Source of the DNA: Nitrososphaeraceae archaeon | GTDB taxonomy: Archaea; Thermoproteota; Nitrososphaeria; Nitrososphaerales; Nitrososphaeraceae | Direction of reading: 5' to 3' | Assembly (NCBI GenBank): GCA_025937665.1 | Contig: JAICQW010000090.1 | Span: 1-7,059, forward strand | DNA length: 7,059 nucleotides | Part shown: piece after piece, positions 1 to 6,581 of the stretch | Layout: every line of letters starts with the position of its first letter | Position numbering within the stretch: the stretch's first letter is position 1 | Made by a program: the position numbers and the translations under genes | Notes under the pieces: generated by a model | What the model saw: only the letters and a program-made list of their open reading frames with translations | Database searches by the model: none | What the model was told of the DNA's origin: nothing

Positions 1-991
1 ACGTAAATGCTCTTATTATGGTAGCCATTTTATCAACAGGTAAAGTCATAGTCATATTCGTTGAACCAACCAAGTCTGCATACATGATTACCAGTGAAAG
101 CTTTGAATTAACATAATTCAAAAGAAAGTGTTGACTATCTTTTAGGGAAGAGTCATATCTATAATTGCCTTTCAGTGCTTTCCACATTCTATCTTGCGTT
201 TGAGACACCAGTGTTTCTGTATCGACTATTTGCGAACCAGGTATTACGTTCGGTAACTTATTTTTAGAATGATCAATCCCCATTATCATGTCGGTAATTG
301 ATTTCGTAGTTAAGGTAGTAGATTGGTTATTTCCTTCTTTTACATCATTATTTTCTCCTTCTTGTCTTTGTCTGTGTTGCATCTGTTGCTGATGTGAAAG
401 ACTCGGACTCTTGTCTTGTTTCTGTTGCTCTTCATCTGGATATGCCTCTTCATTTAGTTTTTCAACAGGTTCTCCTGTAGGAAGAGGTGCATTTCTGTCA
501 ACTTGATATTTGAATATCTCAGGAAAATCCATATCCAAAATTACGTTTCTACCAGCGGCAACTATCTTTGATTTTGATATATCAAATCTGTAATTTGATT
601 CTCCAAAAATAACTATTTTGTCGTTTGTTTCTTTCATTACGTGTCCAACATGGTCTTCATTTTTTGCCCTAACCCCTTTATTAAAGAGTGATTTAGGATA
701 TTCTTTTTCATAGGCAGCAAGATCTATTCTATCACGTCCAGTCCATGGATCATGGCGACTACTTGGAAGCGATTCTTGACGACTAACTTTGTACTTTGTC
801 ACTATGTCATACATCCTCAGACCTATCAAAACATTAGCGCCAACTTGCTGGACTTCGGATATCGGTATATCATATCTCTCGTCTCCACCACCAAAAACGA
901 CAATCCTGTCAGGAGTTTCTCTTACTACATGACCAATATCTGGGGCGTCTAATGCTTTTACTCCTTTATTGAAATATCTTCCGGATGTCAC
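1..991 (-). CDS. PRC-barrel-like repeats fused to class III adenylate/guanylate cyclase (C-terminus cut by window edge)
   Basis: The minus strand stays open from the left edge to a stop at 1073-1075. Taking GTG at 991 as start gives 330 visible residues. Two similar modules open with FNKGV at residues 7 and 103, each followed by a GHV, an IV(V/I)FG and a Y-D-I / F-D-I element; this is the pattern of PRC-barrel-like beta domains. A charged, Gln-rich linker (about residues 180-290) follows. The sequence then reads LVIMYADLVGSTNMT (residues 300-314), the start of a class III nucleotidyl cyclase domain; Asp306 matches the first metal-binding Asp of that family. The family makes cAMP or cGMP from ATP or GTP, but the residues that select the base and the second metal Asp lie outside the window, so substrate and activity cannot be read. 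No membrane segment is present with this start. An in-frame ATG at 1060 would add 23 hydrophobic residues; 991 is preferred because of its TATA box and because the first module begins there. Confidence 0.85.
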   Translation of the reverse strand, partial: MTSGRYFNKGVKALDAPDIGHVVRETPDRIVVFGGGDERYDIPISEVQQVGANVLIGLRMYDIVTKYKVSRQESLPSSRHDPWTGRDRIDLAAYEKEYPKSLFNKGVRAKNEDHVGHVMKETNDKIVIFGESNYRFDISKSKIVAAGRNVILDMDFPEIFKYQVDRNAPLPTGEPVEKLNEEAYPDEEQQKQDKSPSLSHQQQMQHRQRQEGENNDVKEGNNQSTTLTTKSITDMIMGIDHSKNKLPNVIPGSQIVDTETLVSQTQDRMWKALKGNYRYDSSLKDSQHFLLNYVNSKLSLVIMYADLVGSTNMTMTLPVDKMATIIRAFT

Positions 992-1014
992 TAATTTACT
1001 ATAACTTATGATGC

Positions 1015-1022
1015 TAATATAG
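1015..1022 (-). promoter_or_regulatory. TATA box for the cyclase gene
   Basis: On the minus strand this reads CTATATTA and lies 24-31 bases before the GTG at 991, the spacing of an archaeal TATA box for a leaderless transcript. If translation instead began at ATG 1060, the alternative box would be TTTATC at 1086-1091, which falls inside the inverted repeat. Confidence 0.45.
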
Positions 1023-1071
1023 GTTAAAATAACCAAAATCGGCTCGTAGGATAACAACATTGTAGCAAAAA

Positions 1072-1091
1072 TTTATCACGTTTCTGATAAA
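1072..1091. promoter_or_regulatory. Inverted repeat, candidate shared operator of the divergent promoters
   Basis: A perfect 7-base inverted repeat, TTTATCA (1072-1078) and TGATAAA (1085-1091), is separated by six bases. Its centre (1081.5) is equally far, 90.5 bases, from the proposed starts at 991 and 1172. Such a dyad is a typical site for a dimeric regulator that controls both directions. The arms are AT-rich, so chance occurrence is possible, and no regulator gene is visible in the window. Confidence 0.4.
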
Positions 1092-1140
1092 GTCATTGGA
1101 AAAATATTACATTTTCGATATTTTGAGTCGTCTTGCAAAT

Positions 1141-1149
1141 ATTATTATA
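1141..1149 (+). promoter_or_regulatory. TATA box for the HD-GNAT gene
   Basis: The element ATTATTATA is centred 27 bases before the GTG at 1172. No Shine-Dalgarno-like sequence lies between them, so transcription probably starts at or next to the start codon. Confidence 0.5.
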
Positions 1150-1171
1150 CACAGGTGTATTCTGATAGGCA

Positions 1172-2872
1172 GTGAATAAGGCTCTGAACCGAAATAACGA
1201 TCTGATGGATACTCATTTCCCAGACTTGAGAAGTGATCATCCAAGTCCATTAACGATTAATCCTCTAACCGAACCACTGCCAATTTGGTATGAGTTTTAC
1301 AAACGCCTGAAATTGTTTCCTTGGTGGATACGCTATAATATTGGTCTTGCACATGAAGCTGTTTTAAGAGACAAAATAATTAACTTGGGTACGACAATGG
1401 GGTTGCAAGATAAGTGGCTTCAGAGAATAATAAGACATACGGTATCTCAATTCTCAAAGAAAGGACTTGGGGCAGATTATTACGGTTACCATAATATAGA
1501 CCACGAATTAGAGGCCGCTTACTTTGTTTTAATGGCAGCCAATGGACAGATTGACAACAATAATGAAGGAGGAGCAGAAGTCGTAGGAGTACAGCATAAG
1601 GGCTACAAATTCAGTCAAGAAGATATAAGATACTTATTCGTGGCGGCTCTTTTCCATGACTATGATCCCTTGAAACAATTTGACAAGCCTCACGAAGACG
1701 CTGTTGAATGGTTCATAAGAAACGATGAAAAAATATTGCAGTTCATAGAAGATGTAGGAATTAATATTGACGTAGTAATTGCTATAATACACAGAACAGC
1801 TTATCCATACAAAGGTAGGATAGCAGAGCATGCAGAAAGGAGGATGGAGGAATTGTTCACACTTGCAGGAATTACGCCAAATGATACTAAAACAAGACAG
1901 CATTACAAAGACCTGGGGTGGTTTTTGTCTGTCTCAGAACGCATTGCAGGATATGCGCTAGGAAACTTTGAACATGCTATGATTCTTGCTCGTACTAATG
2001 CTCATGCTCTTGGGTGGCATCCCTCTCGAATATACGAGGAATCTGTCAAGTTTTTTAGTATTCTAAAGGAAGAAAGAAGAATGTTTGAACACGTATTGCA
2101 AGGTATTCCACATGAATATAGAAAGACCTTCTTTGAAAATATAGCTGCCTTCCAGAATATCTGGGCGAAAGAAATAGACATTAGAGATTCAATTAGAAAA
2201 AGCAAAATTACATTGATACCGGTAGTTGAAGAAAATGGAAAAGAAAACAACAGCCACACTTATCCTTTGGTACAGAACACAGCAGATTCCATCCTAGAAA
2301 TATTCAGAGAATTACATATCCCAGTAGATATTAATAATGAAGCAAGATTTAGAAAGTCTCTTTATTGGAATGACACGATACTAGTCACCCTAAGAGTAAA
2401 AGATGTTCATATGCTAGATAAAAAAGAAGAAATCGTGGGTTATGCGAAAGGAGGGGCATTAGAGAATTATCATCTAAGACATGGAACACATGATGAGAAA
2501 TTTGGAAATAAAAATACTGCCTACATGGAATGGATTGGAATCAAAGTAGGTTTTTGGGGAGAAAATGGAGGCCATATTCTCAGAAGAGAGTTTCTTAGAG
2601 AGGCAAAACGTCGAGGCTATTCTTATGTGTCAAGCTATGTTCACAGAAATGTTATAGAGCTCAGAATAAACAGAGGTGAAAATATTGAAATTATACAAAA
2701 ATATGATCCTGATAAACTTGATTACTATAGATATGATTTGAGTAGTCAGAGTTATTTGACGGCTCCAATTACTACAACCCCATCCTTCTCATCCCAAGTA
2801 TTATCTGATTCAGTAAATTTGAGAAACCGAGAAGAGATAGAGATGGATAGGAAATACCCTATTATTGACTAG
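1172..2872 (+). CDS. HD-domain phosphohydrolase (cyclic-nucleotide-phosphodiesterase-like) fused to GNAT-type acetyltransferase domain
   Basis: The protein has 566 residues from GTG 1172, a start favoured by the TATA box; an ATG at 1205 would give 555. Residues about 80-330 form an alpha-helical HD domain. YHNIDH (106-111) resembles the YHNxxH signature of class I cyclic-nucleotide phosphodiesterases, FHDYDP (161-166) supplies the HD pair, and IIHR (205-208) gives a further His. At the place where many HD enzymes have a final Asp (A-D-R), this protein reads SERIAGY (255-261), that is Glu256. Residues about 345-525 look like a GNAT domain: WIGIKVGFWGENGGHIL (454-470) is the beta4 / acetyl-CoA pyrophosphate loop region, followed by an amphipathic helix and YSYVSSYVHRNV. 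There is no signal peptide or membrane segment, so it should be cytosolic. Substrates of both domains are unknown. The divergent cyclase makes a cyclic nucleotide a reasonable guess for the HD domain; a nucleotide or phosphate-monoester substrate is the alternative. The last 40 residues look disordered. Confidence 0.88.
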   Translation: MNKALNRNNDLMDTHFPDLRSDHPSPLTINPLTEPLPIWYEFYKRLKLFPWWIRYNIGLAHEAVLRDKIINLGTTMGLQDKWLQRIIRHTVSQFSKKGLGADYYGYHNIDHELEAAYFVLMAANGQIDNNNEGGAEVVGVQHKGYKFSQEDIRYLFVAALFHDYDPLKQFDKPHEDAVEWFIRNDEKILQFIEDVGINIDVVIAIIHRTAYPYKGRIAEHAERRMEELFTLAGITPNDTKTRQHYKDLGWFLSVSERIAGYALGNFEHAMILARTNAHALGWHPSRIYEESVKFFSILKEERRMFEHVLQGIPHEYRKTFFENIAAFQNIWAKEIDIRDSIRKSKITLIPVVEENGKENNSHTYPLVQNTADSILEIFRELHIPVDINNEARFRKSLYWNDTILVTLRVKDVHMLDKKEEIVGYAKGGALENYHLRHGTHDEKFGNKNTAYMEWIGIKVGFWGENGGHILRREFLREAKRRGYSYVSSYVHRNVIELRINRGENIEIIQKYDPDKLDYYRYDLSSQSYLTAPITTTPSFSSQVLSDSVNLRNREEIEMDRKYPIID

Positions 2873-2904
2873 CCGGTGAAAAGCTCCTGCTGATCCTATT
2901 ATAA

Positions 2905-3021
2905 AAGACATGCCCTTATGACAAATCCGCTGGTTATCTTCTTATTTCAATTTTATGTCATAACAATGCAAGCAAGCCAGAGTGTGGAGAACCTATGACA
3001 GAGGACGAAGTTAGATTTTAG
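2905..3021 (+). pseudogene. Possible remnant of a zinc-ribbon protein
   Basis: Between TAA at 2902 and TAG at 3019 one frame reads as a cysteine-containing tail: TCPYDKS, then ILCHNNASKPECGEPMTEDE ending VRF. The spaced Cys residues, the CGEPMTEDE stretch and a clean stop look like the C-terminus of a small zinc-ribbon protein. There is no ATG, GTG or TTG before the internal ATG at 2995 and a stop lies directly upstream, so it is not a complete gene as it stands. It could equally be chance. Confidence 0.2.
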
Positions 3022-3180
3022 ACTTTTTCAACTAAACTTTAGAAATATAAATAGTCTGCTAGGAGAAGATCGATTTCGTCAGACTTCGCAAAAAAACTCC
3101 TGTTATTTACACATATATATGGCAAGGTAAGCGAGTGCGGATGAGGATCGATTGTCAATGTATAATTAGAGTGATTTATC

Positions 3181-3190
3181 TTTATATAAA
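3181..3190 (+). promoter_or_regulatory. Strong TATA box for the DJ-1/PfpI gene
   Basis: TTTATATAAA is a near-ideal archaeal TATA box and is centred about 24-25 bases before ATG 3210. The gene is therefore probably transcribed alone, with no or almost no leader. Confidence 0.65.
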
Positions 3191-3209
3191 ATACTGAACA
3201 CAGAATTAC

Positions 3210-3896
3210 ATGAAAAAAGTTCTCATTGTTCTACCTTCCCATGATCAATTAGGAAATACCGGACAAAAAACTGGGTTCTGGTTAGAAGAATTTACTGATC
3301 CCTACTATAAATTCATTGATAGCGGATACGAAGTGACAATTGCTTCCCCAAGGGGTGGAAAACCTCCAGTTGATCCAAAGAGTACTCAGAAAGAGAATCA
3401 ATCTGAATCTACACAGCGTTTTGAAAGAGATAAATCCGCCCAGGCAAAATTAGAAAATACGTTAGTTTTAGGCCAAGTATCTGCAAATGATTATGACACA
3501 TTATTTCTGCCAGGTGGTCATGGTCCCATGTGGGATTTATCGTCAGATGAAAATATGAAAAAGATAGTTGAGGACTTTTACTCAGATAAAAAAATAGTTA
3601 GTGCTGTATGTCATGGACCTGCAGGATTATTACAGGCAACAGATAGAAATGGAAACTCAATATTGAAGGGTAAAAAAATAACTGGATTTACGAATAATGA
3701 AGAATCTGCAGTAGGATTAACCAAAACCGTCCCATTTTCATTGGAGAATCGTATGAAAGAACTGGGCGGAAAGTTTGAAAAAGGTCAGGATTTTAAACCA
3801 TTTGTTATAAGCGATGGACAGTTAATTACAGGTCAAAATCCTAAATCTGCACTTCCTGCTGCTGAAAAAGTGATAGAAATTTTGGGAAAAGAGTAA
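3210..3896 (+). CDS. DJ-1/PfpI family protein, Hsp31/glyoxalase III-like (type 1 glutamine amidotransferase-like fold)
   Basis: This complete 228-residue protein has the family landmarks in order. MKKVLIVLPS is the first beta strand. GFWLEE (22-27) carries the conserved acidic residue, Glu26. LFLPGGHGPMWDL (98-110) is the oxyanion loop region. AVCHGPAGL (132-140) is the nucleophile elbow with Cys134 followed by His135. TGQNPKSA (207-214) is a typical C-terminal motif of this subgroup. Glu-Cys-His arrangements of this type occur in Hsp31-like enzymes that convert methylglyoxal to lactate without glutathione, and in chaperone or deglycase-type stress proteins; which activity applies cannot be read from sequence. 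The fold is shared with class I glutamine amidotransferases, but no synthetase partner is present. ATG 3210 is the first start after a strong TATA box. No signal peptide is visible, so it should be cytosolic. Length is normal for the subgroup. Confidence 0.92.
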   Translation: MKKVLIVLPSHDQLGNTGQKTGFWLEEFTDPYYKFIDSGYEVTIASPRGGKPPVDPKSTQKENQSESTQRFERDKSAQAKLENTLVLGQVSANDYDTLFLPGGHGPMWDLSSDENMKKIVEDFYSDKKIVSAVCHGPAGLLQATDRNGNSILKGKKITGFTNNEESAVGLTKTVPFSLENRMKELGGKFEKGQDFKPFVISDGQLITGQNPKSALPAAEKVIEILGKE

Positions 3897-3914
3897 ATGC
3901 TACAGAATAAACAA

Positions 3915-3940
3915 ATTTCGTTATTTTATTTTAATATTGT
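3915..3940 (+). terminator. T-rich transcription end for the DJ-1/PfpI gene
   Basis: About 20 bases after the stop codon the plus strand becomes T-rich (TTATTTTATTTTAATATTG within 3921-3939). Runs of T without a stem-loop are the usual intrinsic terminator in archaea. No hairpin is visible. Confidence 0.4.
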
Positions 3941-4073
3941 CTATTGATCGTTTAACTTCATAGTATTTTCGGTTCTTTTTGCATTTCAGGAACATGAACA
4001 GCTATTGTGATATGTGTTCAAGTTTAGATTAAGAAAGTGGGATTGTTTTAGAGAAAGGATGACTGTCGGGAAA

Positions 4074-4190
4074 TCAGCCGCCCGCCGTACACCATCTACA
4101 TGTCAGACCCATAAAGGGAAGGGCGCTTATGAGTCCTATGCCTATAAACATTCCAATGACACACAGATTGAATTTAGAGACTTTGAACAT
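4074..4190 (-). CDS. Possible small single-pass membrane protein, hypothetical
   Basis: From ATG 4190 the minus strand encodes 38 residues: a basic start (MFKVSKFN), one hydrophobic helix (LCVIGMFIGIGLISALPFMG, residues 9-28) with glycine spacing typical of membrane helices, then T-C-R-W-C and a stop. A TTG at 4214 would add MDKKTKWN, making the start more basic, as expected for a membrane segment with its N-terminus inside. I do not recognise the family. Promoter support is weak: only AT-rich sequence near 4213-4222 fits ATG 4190. It may be a truncated gene, a real microprotein, or chance hydrophobicity opposite another frame. Confidence 0.3.
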   Translation of the reverse strand: MFKVSKFNLCVIGMFIGIGLISALPFMGLTCRWCTAGG

Positions 4191-4296
4191 ATTCCATTTT
4201 GTCTTCTTGTCCAATCTATTACTACTCTTCTCAGCTGCTATGTTAAGATATTTTCATCATTTATGATAGATTAGAAATGATGTGAAGGGAAATCCG

Positions 4297-4304
4297 TTTA
4301 TAAA
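4297..4304 (+). promoter_or_regulatory. TATA box for the histidine kinase gene
   Basis: TTTATAAA matches the archaeal consensus. Its centre is 28-29 bases before GTG 4329 but only about 10 bases before the longer in-frame TTG at 4311. Transcription should therefore begin near 4327-4329, which decides the start in favour of GTG 4329. Confidence 0.65.
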
Positions 4305-4328
4305 TGGTAATTGCACTTTGAATCAAAA

Positions 4329-6494
4329 GTGACCGCCCCTATTCCAGCTCTACCACCTAGTTCTCCTTCCGTAAACAAATCCGAGATACTATATGGCGTA
4401 GAAAATGCTGTAGGAAGAGGGGTATACTTTATGGCAAATGTAAAAGAAAGAATGGACATATTCTTTGACCACAGAGCGCCTTCTATAGTAACTGATATTG
4501 CAGAATATAGGAATGGTTATTTTGAAATAAGAAAAAGAGGTGGAAAAATAAGGTGCTTTACTGAAGTTACTGAAGATAATGTACATCATTGCAAAGAGCT
4601 AATGAAGTTAGTCGATGAGCTCAGGCATTTAGATGGAGTCAGAGGAGGAATGGCAGTAAGTGAATCAGAGTATATGGCAACTACTGTATTGCAGGAAGCA
4701 AAACCATTAACACAGGTTATCTACAGCAACGTCAAAGAAGTTGTGGAACAAGGACAATACATCTTTGACACGCTCTGGAATACAGCAATTCCTGCTGACC
4801 AAAAGATAAGGGAAATTGAGGAAGGGATTATACCTCTCTATACTAAAGTTATAAATGAACCCAATACTATAATTGAAGAAATAATTCAAATAAACGAATC
4901 CTCTAATGACATGTCTATTTGTGCAACCGCTGGAGGAATGCAATTTACCTATAGTCATTTTTTTGAAGTTACAAACAGGTTATTAGACAGATATAGAAAA
5001 GGAAAACATAAAGGTATTAGATACATAAGTAATATTAATAGAGAAAATGTAGATATTGCCAAACTATTTCTTGACTCTGGAATACAACTAAAACACGTAA
5101 ATAATCTACCACCAGTAAGTTTTGGAGTATCAGATAAACAAATTGGAGCTACTATTGAGAAAATGGAGCTAGGAAAAACAGTTCAAAGTCTTTTAATTAG
5201 TAATGAGCCTCTATATGTCAATCACTTTAATTCTATTTTTGAAGAATTATGGAAAAATGGTATTGATGCTAAATCTAGAGTACATGATATTGAACAAGGG
5301 GTAGACACTGAGGGTATAGAAATAATTCAAAATCCATATGATATACAAAACCTTGCTTTTGAGCTTGTAAAATCTGCTCAAAAAGAAATAAGGATAATAT
5401 TTTCTACGTCTAATGCTTTTCACCGTCAAGAATATGTAGGAGCAATGAAATTGTTAAAAGAAGCGATTACACAAAGAGGCGTTAAAGTCAGAATCCTTAC
5501 ACCTAAGGATGACTCTATTCAAGAAAAAGTAGAAAGATTAACAGCACAACAACACATGCATGCACGCTATATTGAACCACCTTCACAAACCAAAGTCTCA
5601 ATTTTAGTGGTTGATGATAATTCCTTACTTAGCGTAGAGTTAAGGGATGATACAAAAATGACATCTTATGAGGCTATGGGATTGGCAATATTTTCTAACA
5701 GCAAGCCCACAGTGTTGTCATATATCTCAATCTTTGAGAGTCTGTGGAAACAAGCAGATTTATACCAACAATTAGAAAACTCAAACAAGGAGCTGGCAGC
5801 AGCAAATGAAAAACTAAAAGAAGCAGATAAAATACAAAGAGAGTTCATCAATGTGGCAGCACATGAGCTTCGAACTCCTATCCAGCCTATTCTTGGATTA
5901 AGTGAAATGCTACAATTAAAGATAAAAAACAAAGGTGAACGTGAGTTAATCGACGTTATAGCAAGAAATGCAAAAAGACTTCATCGATTAACAGAAGATA
6001 TACTTGATGTGACAAAGATAGAAAGCCAATCTCTTAATTTAAAGAAAGAGACTCTTGATCTAAATGAAATGGTGATGAGTGTAATTTCTGAATATGGTAC
6101 ACATGCTAAGAAAAACAGTGTAGAAATGAGGCTTGTATCTAAGGGTGATTTTATTATAGAAGGAGATAAAGAAAGATTAGCCCAAGTTCTGTCCAATCTA
6201 GTAAGCAATGCGTACAAGTTCACAAAAGAGGGTAAAATAGACATTTTACTACAAAAATTACAAGACGGTAAGGAGGTTATATTATCTGTAAAGGATACGG
6301 GCTCTGGTATAGATTCTGATATAATGCCAAGACTCTTTACTAAATTTGCTACTAGGTCAGATGCGGGCACAGGACTTGGGCTCTATATCTCAAAAAATGT
6401 TGTTGAGACCCATGGAGGAAAGATATGGGCTGAGAATAACTCCAATGGCAAAGGGGCTACTTTTAGCTTTACCTTACCATTAACTCAAAAATAA
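4329..6494 (+). CDS. Soluble sensor histidine kinase with three tandem sensor modules
   Basis: From GTG 4329 the protein has 721 residues (an in-frame TTG at 4311 would add six). No membrane helix is visible, so it should sense a cytosolic signal. Residues about 30-475 contain three copies of one alpha/beta module, each ending in a motif SN-x14-LW (SN at 133, 291 and 456; LW at 149, 307 and 472) with IF in between. The third copy (QKEIRIIFST, VKVRILTP, SILVVDDNSLL) recalls the PLD-like sensor fold of TrmB-type regulators, without the catalytic HxKx4D motif. A coiled-coil linker follows (about 478-506). The HisKA H-box is INVAAHELRTPIQP, with phospho-acceptor His512. The ATPase domain has the N-box (NLVSNAYKFT, 623-632), G1 (DTGSG, 656-660), F-box (LFTKF) and G2 (GTGLGLYIS, 680-688). 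All catalytic residues are present. There is no receiver domain and no response regulator next to it, so its partner must be elsewhere. A strong promoter directly upstream indicates separate transcription. Confidence 0.93.
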   Translation: MTAPIPALPPSSPSVNKSEILYGVENAVGRGVYFMANVKERMDIFFDHRAPSIVTDIAEYRNGYFEIRKRGGKIRCFTEVTEDNVHHCKELMKLVDELRHLDGVRGGMAVSESEYMATTVLQEAKPLTQVIYSNVKEVVEQGQYIFDTLWNTAIPADQKIREIEEGIIPLYTKVINEPNTIIEEIIQINESSNDMSICATAGGMQFTYSHFFEVTNRLLDRYRKGKHKGIRYISNINRENVDIAKLFLDSGIQLKHVNNLPPVSFGVSDKQIGATIEKMELGKTVQSLLISNEPLYVNHFNSIFEELWKNGIDAKSRVHDIEQGVDTEGIEIIQNPYDIQNLAFELVKSAQKEIRIIFSTSNAFHRQEYVGAMKLLKEAITQRGVKVRILTPKDDSIQEKVERLTAQQHMHARYIEPPSQTKVSILVVDDNSLLSVELRDDTKMTSYEAMGLAIFSNSKPTVLSYISIFESLWKQADLYQQLENSNKELAAANEKLKEADKIQREFINVAAHELRTPIQPILGLSEMLQLKIKNKGERELIDVIARNAKRLHRLTEDILDVTKIESQSLNLKKETLDLNEMVMSVISEYGTHAKKNSVEMRLVSKGDFIIEGDKERLAQVLSNLVSNAYKFTKEGKIDILLQKLQDGKEVILSVKDTGSGIDSDIMPRLFTKFATRSDAGTGLGLYISKNVVETHGGKIWAENNSNGKGATFSFTLPLTQK

Positions 6495-6496
6495 GA

Positions 6497-6506
6497 TTTG
6501 TCTTTT
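6497..6506 (+). terminator. Short T-rich run after the kinase gene
   Basis: TTTGTCTTTT begins three bases after the stop codon. It fits an archaeal T-run terminator but is short. Confidence 0.25.
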
Positions 6507-6581
6507 AACTGAGCCTACTGTATACATTTACTGCCCCTCAAATATTAGGGTTTTAATTTATAGCCGTTAAAAATGTGTAGC

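Larger units (their letters stand above)
2873..3209. other. Intergenic region with no secure gene
   Basis: These 337 bases hold short open frames only. Visible items are a possible zinc-ribbon remnant (2905-3021), a T-rich stretch near 2938-2954 that could end the upstream transcript, a 6-base inverted repeat (AGTCTG 3053-3058 with CAGACT 3080-3085), two copies of GATCGATT in similar surroundings near 3068 and 3147, several TATA-like runs (near 2897, 3044 and 3112), and the strong TATA box at 3181. No RNA gene could be folded by eye. Confidence 0.6.
3897..4328. other. Intergenic region with no secure gene
   Basis: These 432 bases separate the DJ-1 gene from the kinase gene. The part at about 4060-4150 is noticeably richer in G and C than its surroundings, which suggests former or present coding or RNA function. 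Open frames exist on both strands there; the minus-strand frame (4074-4190) reads most like a protein. The kinase promoter lies at the right end. Confidence 0.5.

Noticed and set aside
752..952. Plus-strand open frame of 66 codons
   Set aside because: It is the opposite strand of the cyclase gene's PRC-like repeats, which give a coherent repeated protein; this frame does not.
1058..1060. ATG as start of the cyclase gene, adding a hydrophobic N-terminus (23 residues)
   Set aside because: Possible, but the added residues look like translated AT-rich promoter DNA, and the GTG at 991 has a TATA-like element at the right distance and directly precedes the first domain.
1101..1124. Second inverted repeat AAAATAT / ATATTTT
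   Set aside because: Made only of A and T in AT-rich promoter DNA, so it is expected by chance.
2918..2998. Plus-strand ATG frame of 26 residues, hydrophobic start
   Set aside because: Too short, with no promoter at the right spacing and no motif.
3053..3085. AGTCTG / CAGACT inverted repeat with a 21-base loop
   Set aside because: The stem is only six bases, with no T-run after it and no extension of pairing; not enough for a terminator or RNA gene.
4014..4274. Plus-strand open frame of 86 codons (GTG start; inner ATG at 4059)
   Set aside because: No recognisable motif, mixed composition, no well-spaced TATA box and no ribosome site. The minus-strand reading of the same stretch looks more like a protein. 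It is not excluded as a fast-evolving gene.
5313..5760. Phospholipase D-type nuclease activity in the kinase's third sensor module
   Set aside because: The fold resemblance is plausible but the HxKx4D catalytic motif is absent, so it is treated as a sensor only.
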